The notes beneath the pieces were generated by a model. It was not told where the DNA came from. It made no database searches and was given only the letters and a program-made list of their open reading frames with translations. Below, piece by piece: positions 7,269 through 12,932 of a stretch of DNA of 12,932 bases (its first letter is position 1; each line of letters begins with the position of its first letter). Position numbers and translations under genes: made by a program. The DNA comes from JAAAPF01 sp964481035 (GTDB lineage: Bacteria > Pseudomonadota > Alphaproteobacteria > Geminicoccales > Geminicoccaceae). The stretch spans positions 1 through 12,932 of the forward strand of contig CAYZSE010000099.1 in the NCBI GenBank assembly GCA_964481035.1, in the 5' to 3' direction.

Positions 7269-7505
7269 TCAGCCTTCGCCGGCGACGAGGGTGAGCTCGC
7301 GCGGCTGCCAACGGCCGCACCAGTCGTTCTCCTCGGTCCGCGGCACCGCCTCGTCGCGCGCACCCAAAAGGCACGTCCGCGTTTCCTCGAGCCAGTGCGC
7401 GCAGGTGCAGCACCGGCGAAAAGGGCACGTCGCACAGGTGGCCGTAGCCGGCCTCGCGCCGAAGCTCACGAAGAGAACATTGGCGTCGCGGTGCTCGATG
7501 GTCAT
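7269..7505 (-). CDS. Small Cys-rich protein with CxxC-C-DWCG pattern
   Basis: This 78-residue protein has Cys at 24, 27, 32, 33, 35, 45 and 63. The stretch CCTCAHW...C...DWCGRW has the spacing C32-x2-C35-x9-C45-x17-C63, the same layout as the divergent small protein at 7652. A further CATC lies upstream, and the first 20 residues (MTIEHRDANVLFVSFGARPA) look structured. The pattern CxxC(x)FW...C...(G/D)WC resembles high-potential iron-sulfur proteins, so an iron-sulfur or metal-binding role is possible but unproven. The ATG at 7503-7505 is chosen; an upstream in-frame ATG at 7571 would add 22 residues that look like leader DNA. The stop lies 29 bases before the TTG of the di-haem oxidoreductase, so it probably leads that operon. 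Confidence 0.65.
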   Translation of the reverse strand: MTIEHRDANVLFVSFGARPATATCATCPFRRCCTCAHWLEETRTCLLGARDEAVPRTEENDWCGRWQPRELTLVAGEG

Positions 7506-7559
7506 CGGCGTTTCCAGCTGACTCGTGTCATCAATTGCGTACCAGTTTGGTTCTGTTTG

Positions 7560-7634
7560 GCGAAGTTGCACCTTCGCACGCGGGCGATCTTGAATAGCGG
7601 AGCGAGCCCTTCACATATTTTGGTAGACGACCAA
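7560..7634. promoter_or_regulatory. Divergent promoter region with two dyads
   Basis: The 146 bases between the two small Cys genes hold GCGAAG-N6-CTTCGC (7560-7565 and 7572-7577), an operator-like perfect dyad. They also hold a promoter-like pair TTGAAT (7590-7595) and CATATT (7614-7619) with an 18-base spacer reading towards 7652. TTGGT-N5-ACCAA (7620-7634) follows, just before the ribosome site of the plus-strand gene. The dyads are certain; roles as a shared operator and leader hairpin are guesses. Confidence 0.35.
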
Positions 7635-7651
7635 CCGAAGGAGGGCTCGAG

Positions 7652-7819
7652 ATGCAGTGCCAGACCTGTGCGTTCTTCCACGCCGACAAGTCGGAATGCC
7701 GACGCAACGCCCCCGCCCCGCGCTCGGAGGGGACCGCGGCGACCGCCCAGTGGCCCACCGTGGCCGTCGACGACTGGTGCGGTGAGTACAAGAGCAAGGA
7801 CGCCGCCAAGGCCGCCTGA
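7652..7819 (+). CDS. Small four-cysteine protein, HiPIP-like pattern
   Basis: This 55-residue protein starts MQCQTCAFFHADKSECRRNA and contains WPTVAVDDWCGEYKSKD. The four Cys are at 3, 6, 16 and 43, with the signature CxxC-x-FF...CRRN...WP...DWCGEY. I recognise this as a widespread small hypothetical family without known function. The four-Cys spacing and the terminal WC-G-(E)Y resemble high-potential iron-sulfur proteins, suggesting a 4Fe-4S or zinc site. A GAAGGAGG ribosome site (7637-7644) precedes the ATG. It lacks an export signal, so it is probably cytosolic. It faces the opposite way from the surrounding iron operon, and a decayed copy lies 2.1 kb downstream. Confidence 0.75.
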   Translation: MQCQTCAFFHADKSECRRNAPAPRSEGTAATAQWPTVAVDDWCGEYKSKDAAKAA

Positions 7820-7835
7820 CGGAGGTTTTCTCGAT

Positions 7836-7867
7836 CGGGACGGGCTTCATGGTCGATGTCCGTCCCG
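7836..7867 (+). terminator. Hairpin after the four-Cys gene
   Basis: CGGGACGG (7836-7843) is an exact inverse of CCGTCCCG (7860-7867) with a 16-base loop, starting 17 bases after the stop of the small plus-strand gene. There is no T-run after it, so it would be a weak or factor-assisted terminator at best. Confidence 0.35.
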
Positions 7868-7964
7868 GCCACCGCATCTGTCGCGTCGTCACGACGCGTC
7901 GCGCCGACTTCGCCGCCCGAGTTCGCGTCGCCACCCAATTCGGTCTTGCCCAGCACGATCGTCG

Positions 7965-8201
7965 CTAGCCAGAGCGCCTTTTGGTGACGGCGTCGTCTGC
8001 CCGCCGGTCGCCGCACCCGCTCGCCTGCGGTGACCCGCTGCCAGCAGCGCCGTCCATAGCCCATGGATCCGGATCCTTCTCGTCGCACACACAGCAGCCG
8101 AGAACGCATTCGACATCGCCGAGGCATTCGCAGTGCTCCGCCACCTCGTGGAGACGCTCGCGCGTATGGCGCGAGCGGTCCGTTACCGGCGCGATGCTCA
8201 C
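7965..8201 (-). CDS. Candidate Cys-rich small ORF overlapping the imelysin 1 stop
   Basis: This 78-codon frame starts at a GTG that overlaps the imelysin TGA (GTGA), a common arrangement for coupled genes. The middle section EHCECLGDVECVLGCCVCDE packs six Cys into 14 residues, with acidic residues around them, which would suit metal binding. The C-terminal half is low-complexity and looks less like a real protein. There is no family match I can name. It occupies most of the 378-base gap between 7819 and 8198, where I see no other convincing gene. It may be a real metal-binding peptide or a chance frame. Confidence 0.35.
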   Translation of the reverse strand: MSIAPVTDRSRHTRERLHEVAEHCECLGDVECVLGCCVCDEKDPDPWAMDGAAGSGSPQASGCGDRRADDAVTKRRSG

Positions 8202-9457
8202 TGGAAAACGGCCTCGGGATCATCCAGGCTGTCCGAGCCCTCGAAGGCGAGCTGGCCCAGGTCCAGCGCCGCGACGATGCGCTCGAGGGTGCGCGTCTGC
8301 GCGACGAGCGCGTCGATCGCCGTCTGCAGGAGCGCGTTGCCCTCCTCGTTGCCGGCGGCCAGCATCTGATCGTAGGCCATCTCGCCGCTGTCCGCGGTCG
8401 CCTTGATCGTCGCGAAAGCGGCGAGCGTAGCCTCGAGCCGCGCCCGCATCTCCGCGTCCAGCGCCGGGTCGGCGGCCTGCACCAGGTCGCTCACCGACGG
8501 CCCGTCGATCTCGCCGTAGCGGCCGAGATAGACGTTCTCCATGCCGACGACGTTGTAATAGTGCGAGTTGTGCGTGTTGTCGGCGAAGCAGTCGTGCTCC
8601 TCCTCCGGGTCGTGCAGCATCAGGCCGAGCTTCATCCGCTCGCCCGCGAGCTCGCCGTAGGACAAGGAGCCGAGACCGATGAGGATCATCGCGACCCCGC
8701 GCTCGGGACCGTCGGCCTCGAGCTGCGCCCGGGCCTCGCCATGGGCCTGCCAGTTGGCGACCATCTCCTCGAGGTCGGCGAGAAGCAGGTCGCTGGCGGC
8801 GGCGAGGTAGTCGCGCCGGCGCTCGCAATGGCCGCCGGTGCAGGCGTCACCCGTCGCGTAGTCCGTCCAGGACCGTTCGCCCGCGCCGGCATCCGTGCCG
8901 TTGAGGTCCTGCCCCCAGAGCAGGAACTCGATGGCGTGATAGCCGCGGGAGACGTTGGCCTCGACCGCCTCGGCCTCGTGCATCGCCGCCAGGAGCTCGA
9001 CGTCGATCGCGCCGGCGTCGATCGTCTCACCCGCGACGTTCAGCACCGGGTTGGCGATGATGTTGGCGGCGTAGAACGGGTTCTCGGCGCTGGTCGCGCC
9101 GTAGAGCGGGGTCGCCACGTAGTCGATGAGCCCCTCGTCGAGCGGCCAGGCGTTCACCCGGCCCTCCCAGGCGTCGACGATCGGGTTGCCGAAGCGGAAC
9201 ACCTCCGTCTGCTGGTAGGGCACCCGGGCGGCGAGCCAGGCGTCCTTGGCCTGCGCGTGCGTCTCGGCCGACGGCGCGGCGAGGAAGGCTTCGATCGCGG
9301 CATCGAGTTCACGCGCGGCCTCGAGGCTGTCGCCGTAGTTCGCGCGCGCGATGTCGGCGTAGGTCGCGGTCACCTCGGCGGGCGTGACGGCGAGCGCGGG
9401 CGCCGTCAGCGCCAGCAGCGCGGCGCCCGCGGTGAGCGAGCGGAGTGAAGTCGGCAT
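8198..9457 (-). CDS. Imelysin-family iron-uptake protein 1 (IrpA-like)
   Basis: This 419-residue protein begins MPTSLRSLTAGAALLALTAP, a clear signal peptide ending AALA-like at APALA, then VTPAEVTATYADIARANYGD, the usual mature start. The canonical imelysin motif GxHxxE is present as GYHAIE (Gly172, His174, Glu177), followed by FLLWGQDLNG. Other family phrases are AWLAARVPYQQTEVFRFGNP, ENPFYAANII and EEEHDCFADNTHNSHYYN. It is periplasmic or surface-exposed and linked to iron acquisition. The ATG at 9455-9457 is preceded by a GGGGGA ribosome site; the longer frame to 9523 lacks a signal peptide at its N-terminus. An Irr-like dyad upstream fits iron control. It heads the iron locus, separated from the di-haem operon by the two small Cys genes. 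Confidence 0.93.
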   Translation of the reverse strand: MPTSLRSLTAGAALLALTAPALAVTPAEVTATYADIARANYGDSLEAARELDAAIEAFLAAPSAETHAQAKDAWLAARVPYQQTEVFRFGNPIVDAWEGRVNAWPLDEGLIDYVATPLYGATSAENPFYAANIIANPVLNVAGETIDAGAIDVELLAAMHEAEAVEANVSRGYHAIEFLLWGQDLNGTDAGAGERSWTDYATGDACTGGHCERRRDYLAAASDLLLADLEEMVANWQAHGEARAQLEADGPERGVAMILIGLGSLSYGELAGERMKLGLMLHDPEEEHDCFADNTHNSHYYNVVGMENVYLGRYGEIDGPSVSDLVQAADPALDAEMRARLEATLAAFATIKATADSGEMAYDQMLAAGNEEGNALLQTAIDALVAQTRTLERIVAALDLGQLAFEGSDSLDDPEAVFQ

Positions 9458-9490
9458 CGTGTTCCCCCAGGTCGGTACGCTCGTCGATCG

Positions 9491-9549
9491 CGGTTCCCCC
9501 GAAAGAGAACCGATGTTGTCCATTTATCGGGTTCGGCCGATATGGTCAA
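9491..9549 (-). promoter_or_regulatory. Possible imelysin 1 promoter and leader hairpin
   Basis: On the minus strand TTGACC (9549-9544) and GATAAA (9528-9523) are spaced by 15 bases, a short but possible sigma-70 pair. Downstream in the leader CGGTTC-N10-GAACCG (9491-9512) forms a perfect 6-bp dyad. Neither is strong enough to be certain. Confidence 0.3.
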
Positions 9550-9572
9550 ATAGACCCAAAGTCCTTGCGTTC

Positions 9573-9589
9573 TTTAGAGTTTTTCTAAC
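9573..9589. promoter_or_regulatory. Irr/ICE-like iron-responsive dyad
   Basis: The sequence TTTAGAGTTTTTCTAAC contains the perfect dyad TTAGA-N5-TCTAA (9574-9588). It resembles the ICE motif of the alphaproteobacterial iron regulator Irr, whose core as I recall it is TTTAGAA-N-TTCTAAA. It stands in an AT-rich patch about 115 bases before the imelysin start and upstream of a possible promoter. That position would suit activation better than simple blocking. The rest of the 307-base gap (9458-9764) holds no gene that I can support. Confidence 0.45.
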
Positions 9590-9686
9590 AATAAAGAAAG
9601 AGTATGCCGACACAGAAGCGTGAGCTCCCTTCGGCGTCGCGCCTTGACGATCGAATTAATTAAGAGACGCGACTGAAGACGGATTG

Positions 9687-9721
9687 CCATACCGACGGTT
9701 GCGGATGCCCGGTCGGCATGG
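9687..9721. repeat. Imperfect 10-bp inverted repeat before the decayed Cys gene
   Basis: CCATACCGAC (9687-9696) pairs with GTCGGCATGG (9712-9721) with one mismatch that is a wobble in one orientation; the loop is 15 bases. It lies 44 bases before the ATG of the pseudogene. It could be a leftover leader structure or an outward terminator. No role can be assigned. Confidence 0.3.
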
Positions 9722-9764
9722 GGATGCGCCGCGTCCGCCGGAAAAGCGACTGGGAGATCCGCGC

Positions 9765-9929
9765 ATGCAGTGCCAGACCTGTGCCCCTTTCCACGTCGAG
9801 AAGTCGCAGCGCCGACGCCGCGATCCGAAGGCGCGTTCGTGCGCCGCCGCGACGGCGCAGTGACCGACGGTCGCGGCCGAGAAATGGTAGGGCGAGTACA
9901 AGGCAAAGGACGCCGCCGAGGCCGCCTGA
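9765..9929 (+). pseudogene. Decayed second copy of the four-Cys small protein
   Basis: Read through, this frame aligns along its whole length with the 55-residue protein at 7652. The first 20 bases are identical (MQCQTC), and the ends match closely (GEYKAKDAAEAA against GEYKSKDAAKAA). It is one codon shorter in the middle. Three lesions hit the most conserved positions: Cys16 is replaced by Arg, Trp34 (TGG) is TGA at 9861-9863, and Cys43 (TGC) is TAG at 9888-9890. What remains translatable is a 32-residue fragment lacking two of the four key cysteines. It is a duplicate that has lost function while keeping its reading frame register. Confidence 0.85.
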
Positions 9930-10145
9930 TCACTTGGCGATCATGACGAGGGGGCAGACCCGTCGGTCGGGCTCTTCGTCGTTCCGGGGACGCCATTCCA
10001 ATCGCTGCGCTGCTTCGCCGGGCGCCCCAGTCCCGCGAGGACGCAGAGCAGCTCGAGACGGCGCGTTCGCGGATCGCGCCGGGCCGCGTGACGGACGAGG
10101 GGCGACGCTTTCGCCACGGAGACCATCGCCGCGTGCCGTCGGGCA
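9930..10145. other. Gap without a supported gene
   Basis: The 216 bases between the pseudogene and the tracrRNA terminator contain two minus-strand open frames (one within 9941-10126, one across 9930-10244). The longer overlaps the tracrRNA and both are Arg/Pro-rich without recognisable domains. The phrase RDPRTRRLELLCVLAGLG in the shorter one looks mildly protein-like. I see no array-like repeats here. Confidence 0.4.
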
Positions 10146-10262
10146 GCAAAAAGCCCCCGTCCAGCGGACGGAGGCTTCTGCGGCGGTGGACCATGGGACG
10201 CCGAGCCCGCTCAAAGGGTCATTTTTGCTTGCGAAAAGCGCCAACCCTTCGTCTTGCTACGA
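10146..10262 (-). ncRNA. tracrRNA of the type II-C CRISPR-Cas9 system
   Basis: About 115 nt, transcribed away from cas9. Read on the minus strand it has these parts in order. The anti-repeat is GTAGCAAGACGAAGG (10260-10246). A short stem-loop GCTTTTCGCAAGC follows (10239-10227). A GACCC block then leads to GAGCGGGCTCGGC (10212-10200). A CGGCG/CGCCG stem lies at 10203-10199 and 10185-10181. The RNA ends in a strong terminator hairpin. The order and several core segments (GCTTTTCGCAAGC, GCGGGCTCGGC, a TCCCA-GGTC block) closely resemble what I remember of the Parvibaculum lavamentivorans II-C tracrRNA. A tracrRNA pairs with the crRNA repeat for RNase III processing and holds the guide in Cas9. 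The exact 5' end is uncertain by several bases. Confidence 0.85.
10147..10177 (-). terminator. Intrinsic terminator of the tracrRNA
   Basis: On the minus strand AAGCCTCCGTCC (10177-10166) and GGACGGGGGCTT (10162-10151) form a 12-bp stem with one G-U wobble and a 3-base loop, followed by five T residues overlapping the base of the stem (10152-10148). As plus-strand RNA the stem has a mismatch and no T-run, so it serves the minus-strand transcript. Confidence 0.88.
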
Positions 10263-10268
10263 GTTCGG

Positions 10269-10295
10269 ATTATCGCCTCCGGCTTATTTCGGCAA
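10269..10295 (-). promoter_or_regulatory. Probable tracrRNA promoter inside the cas9 leader
   Basis: On the minus strand TTGCCG (10295-10290) and GATAAT (10274-10269) are separated by 15 bases. Starting 6-8 bases after GATAAT would place the RNA start at about 10261-10263, exactly at the edge of the anti-repeat. The spacer is shorter than ideal. The site lies within the 45 bases before the cas9 ATG, so the two transcripts overlap or compete here. Confidence 0.55.
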
Positions 10296-10305
10296 GGGAT
10301 TCGTC

Positions 10306-12932
10306 ATGCAACGGATTTTCGGGCTCGACATCGGCACCACCTCGATCGGCTTCGCCGTCATCGACCACGACCGTGACCGCAGCACCGGTCGCATCCTCCG
10401 GCTCGGCGCGCGCATCTTTCCGGAAGCCCGCGACGAGAAGGGCACGCCGCTCAACCAGCAGCGGCGGCAAAAGCGCCTCGTGCGCCGCCAGTTGCGCCGA
10501 CGTCGGCTGCGGCGCAAGGCACTCAACGAACTCCTCGCCGCGTACGGCCTGTTGCCGCCTTTCGGCACGTCCGCCTGGGCGGAAGTGATGCAGGCCGATC
10601 CCTACGCGCTCCGAGCGCGCGGCCTGGACGCGCCCTTGAGCCCGTGCGAGCTCGGGCGCGCGCTCTACCACCTCGCGCAGCGCCGCCACTTCAAGCCGCG
10701 CGACGAGGTCGCAGAAGTGGAGGAGCCGGAGGTGGACGATGCGGAAGCGGAGACCAAGCGGGAGAAGCTGCTGCAGGCGCTGCGCCGCAGCGGCCGCACG
10801 CTGGGCCAGGAATTGGCGGCGCGCCGGCCGCACGAGCGCAAGCGCCATGAGCACGCCGTGCGCGCGGTCGTCGAGAGCGAGTTCGACCGGCTGATCGAGG
10901 CGCAGCGGTCGCACCACGCCGTGCTGCGCGACGCCGGCTTCGTCGCGGCGCTGCGCCAAACGATCTTCGCCCAACGCCCGGTCTTCTGGCGGACGAGTAC
11001 CCTCGGTGAGTGCCGCTTCGTGCCCGGCGGAGCCCTCTGCCCCAAGGGTGCCTGGCTCTCGCGCCAGCGGCGGATGCTGGAGCAGGTCAACAACCTCGCC
11101 ATCAGCGGCGGCAATGCGCGCCCGCTCGATGGCGCGGAGCGCGCGGCGATCCTCGCGGTCCTGCAGACGCAGGCGGGGATGAGCTGGGGCGCTGTGCGCA
11201 CGGCCCTGAAGCCGCTCCTGGAGGCGCGCGGCGAGACAGCGGGGCGAGGGCGGCCGCGGTTCAATCTCGAGGAGGGCGGCGGCAAGACGCTGCTCGGCAA
11301 TCCGCTGGAGGCCAAGCTCGCGCACATCTTCGGCGAAGCCTGGGCTGCGCATCCCCAGCGCGATGCGATCCGCGACACGATCCACGACCGGCTGTTCGAG
11401 GCTGCCTACGGCCGCAAGGGCACGCAGCGCATCGTCATCCTGCCGGAGGCGGAGCGAGCCGAGCGCAGGAACACGGTGGTCGCCGCGCTCCAGGCCGACT
11501 TCGGCCTGACGAGAGAGCAAGCCGTGGCGCTCGCCGAACTGCCGCTGGTGCCCGGATGGGAGCCCTATTCGAGCGAGGCTTTGCGAGCGTTTCTGCCGAA
11601 GCTGGAGGAAGGTGTGCGCTTCGGCGCGCTCGTTAATGGGCCGGAGTGGGAAGAATGGCGCGAGGCGATCTTCCCCGAGCGCGAACAACCTACGGGCGAA
11701 GTGCTCGATCTCTTGCCGAGCCCCAAGTGTCGGGAAGAGAGAGAGCGGCAGGCGCGCTTGCGCAACCCGACGGTGCTGCGCACGCAGAACGAGCTGCGCA
11801 AGGTCGTCAACAACCTCATCCGGGCGCACGGCAAGCCCGACCTCATCCGCGTCGAGGTCGCCCGCGAAGTGGGGCTTTCCAAGCGCGATCGCGAGGAGCG
11901 CCAGAACGGGATGCGGCGCCAGGAGCGCCAGCGGCAAGCGGCGATCAAGGATCTCCAAGCCAACGGCTTCGCCGAGCCGTCGCGCGACGACGTCGAGAAG
12001 TGGCTTCTGTGGCAGGAGAGCAAAAAGACCTGCCCCTACACGGCCGACAAGATCTGCTTCGACGCGCTCTTTCGGCGTGGCGAGTTCGAGGTCGAGCACA
12101 TCTGGCCGCGGTCGCGCTCCCTCGACGACAGCTTCCGCAACAAGACGCTCTGCCGGCGCGACATCAACGTCGCCAAGGGCAACCGCACGCCCTTCGAGTA
12201 CTTCCAGAGCCGGCCCGAGGAGTGGGAGGCGGTGAAGCTCCGACTCGACGGGCTGCAAGCCAAGACGGTCGGCGGCGAGGGCATCGCGCGGGGCAAGGTG
12301 AAGCGCTTCGTCGCTTCGGTACTGCCGGACGACTTCGCTGCGCGCCAGCTCAACGACACGGGCTGGGCGGCGCGCGAGGCGGTGGCCCTCCTCAAGCGGC
12401 TCTGGCCCGATGTCGGCGAGACGGCGCCGGTATATGTGCAGGCCGTGACCGGAAGGGTGACAGCGCAGCTCCGTCACCTCTGGGGTCTCGACGGCGTTCT
12501 CTCCGACAGCGGCCGGAAGACGCGCGACGACCACCGTCACCACGCGGTCGACGCGCTGGTCGTGGCCTGCACCGATCCCGGCATGACGCAGAAGCTCGCG
12601 CGCTACTGGGGACAAAAGGAGGACGAGCGTGCGCCACGCCCGCACCTCGACCCGCCGTGGCCGACGATCCGGGCCGATGCCGACGCGGCGGTCGCCCCGA
12701 TCGTCGTCTCGCACCGGGTGCGCAAGAAGGTCTCCGGGCCGTTCCACAAGGAGACGGTCTACGGCGCGACCGACGAGACCGAGGTCACGCGGGGACTGGA
12801 ATATCGCCGGTACGTGACGCGCAAGCGGGTCCAGGACCTGACGAAATCCATGCTCACCGAGATTCGCGACGCGCGGGTCCGCGATGTCGTCACGGCCTGG
12901 GTCGCCGAGCGCGGCGGCGATCCGAAGAAGGC
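10306..12932 (+). CDS. cas9: Type II-C Cas9 endonuclease, C-terminus beyond the window
   Basis: About 875 codons are visible and the frame is open at the window end. RuvC-I is IFGLDIGTTSIGFAVI (Asp8). It is followed by an Arg-rich bridge helix (residues 46-72, e.g. RRQLRRRRLRRKALNELL). A compact recognition lobe carries ALYHLAQRRHFKPRDE and KGAWLSRQRRMLEQVNNL. RuvC-II is IRVEVARE (Glu517), HNH is EVEHIWPRSRSLDDSFRNKT (Glu597, His598, Asn612), and RuvC-III is HHAVDALV (His746, Asp749). Spacing resembles the ~1,080-residue II-C enzymes, so some 150-250 residues, the PAM-interacting part, are missing here. AAGGG (10294-10298) lies 7 bases before the ATG. Cas9 uses crRNA and tracrRNA to cut invading DNA. 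All catalytic positions are filled; HNH has Glu where Asp is usual. The tracrRNA gene is divergent just upstream. Confidence 0.97.
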   Translation, partial: MQRIFGLDIGTTSIGFAVIDHDRDRSTGRILRLGARIFPEARDEKGTPLNQQRRQKRLVRRQLRRRRLRRKALNELLAAYGLLPPFGTSAWAEVMQADPYALRARGLDAPLSPCELGRALYHLAQRRHFKPRDEVAEVEEPEVDDAEAETKREKLLQALRRSGRTLGQELAARRPHERKRHEHAVRAVVESEFDRLIEAQRSHHAVLRDAGFVAALRQTIFAQRPVFWRTSTLGECRFVPGGALCPKGAWLSRQRRMLEQVNNLAISGGNARPLDGAERAAILAVLQTQAGMSWGAVRTALKPLLEARGETAGRGRPRFNLEEGGGKTLLGNPLEAKLAHIFGEAWAAHPQRDAIRDTIHDRLFEAAYGRKGTQRIVILPEAERAERRNTVVAALQADFGLTREQAVALAELPLVPGWEPYSSEALRAFLPKLEEGVRFGALVNGPEWEEWREAIFPEREQPTGEVLDLLPSPKCREERERQARLRNPTVLRTQNELRKVVNNLIRAHGKPDLIRVEVAREVGLSKRDREERQNGMRRQERQRQAAIKDLQANGFAEPSRDDVEKWLLWQESKKTCPYTADKICFDALFRRGEFEVEHIWPRSRSLDDSFRNKTLCRRDINVAKGNRTPFEYFQSRPEEWEAVKLRLDGLQAKTVGGEGIARGKVKRFVASVLPDDFAARQLNDTGWAAREAVALLKRLWPDVGETAPVYVQAVTGRVTAQLRHLWGLDGVLSDSGRKTRDDHRHHAVDALVVACTDPGMTQKLARYWGQKEDERAPRPHLDPPWPTIRADADAAVAPIVVSHRVRKKVSGPFHKETVYGATDETEVTRGLEYRRYVTRKRVQDLTKSMLTEIRDARVRDVVTAWVAERGGDPKK

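Noticed and set aside
7850..7969. A 39-codon plus-strand frame after the four-Cys gene
   Set aside because: Its start lies in the loop of a hairpin, with no ribosome site and no distinctive sequence.
7531..8223. A 230-codon minus-strand frame
   Set aside because: It runs antisense through the well-supported four-Cys gene and its promoter and has no recognisable domain.
8063..9448. A 461-codon plus-strand frame opposite imelysin 1
   Set aside because: It lacks recognisable features and exists because the third codon positions of imelysin 1 are GC-rich.
9861..9890. TGA and TAG in the second four-Cys gene as recoded selenocysteine or stop readthrough
   Set aside because: The TGA stands at a Trp position, the TAG at a Cys position, and a third signature Cys is also lost; simple decay explains all three.
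9930..10244. A minus-strand gene of about 104 codons
   Set aside because: It overlaps the tracrRNA and its terminator and has no protein-like features beyond Arg/Pro-rich composition.
9930..10305. A CRISPR array or degenerate repeats upstream of cas9
   Set aside because: No regularly spaced repeats are present; only one repeat-like segment exists, and it is the anti-repeat of the tracrRNA.
10270..12747. An 825-codon open frame on the minus strand across the whole of cas9
   Set aside because: It mirrors the cas9 codons in very GC-rich DNA, has low-complexity Arg/Leu/Ala-rich sequence and no domain; cas9 is unmistakable on the other strand.

Overview
The window is GC-rich bacterial DNA with dense, mostly minus-strand genes. 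Codon use, gene families and a type II-C Cas9 of the kind I associate with Rhizobiales-like bacteria suggest an alphaproteobacterium. This is inference; there is no rRNA gene to confirm it. No tRNA, rRNA, insertion sequence or CRISPR array was seen.

Region 1 (1-3595) concerns metals, chiefly zinc. It opens with the end of an ArsR/SmtB-type zinc sensor, followed at once by a nine-cysteine SmtA-type metallothionein. A perfect 23-bp hairpin separates these from a convergent, overlapping minus-strand set: a CobW/COG0523 zinc-chaperone GTPase, a WD40-repeat protein and a protein of unknown function. A Zur-box-like sequence lies just upstream of the CobW gene. A small secreted OB-fold protein is transcribed away from that site.

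Region 2 (3618-9590) looks like an iron-acquisition locus of the periplasmic imelysin type. Read on the minus strand it holds imelysin 1, a candidate Cys-rich small ORF overlapping its stop, a small Cys protein, a di-haem oxidoreductase with a probable TTG start, imelysin 2 and a DUF1513 beta-propeller protein. The last three genes are nearly contiguous. An Irr/ICE-like dyad lies upstream of imelysin 1. The locus also holds a group of tiny four-cysteine proteins sharing a CxxC...C...DWCG pattern: one on the minus strand, one divergent on the plus strand, and a decayed second plus-strand copy beyond imelysin 1.

Region 3 (9930-12932) is the start of a type II-C CRISPR-Cas locus. cas9 begins at 10306 and runs off the window after about 875 codons, with RuvC and HNH complete and the C-terminal PAM-interacting part missing. 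Divergent from cas9, on the minus strand, is a well-supported but easily missed tracrRNA gene. It has a promoter-like sequence, an anti-repeat, a structured core and a strong intrinsic terminator. The CRISPR array and any cas1/cas2 would lie outside the window.
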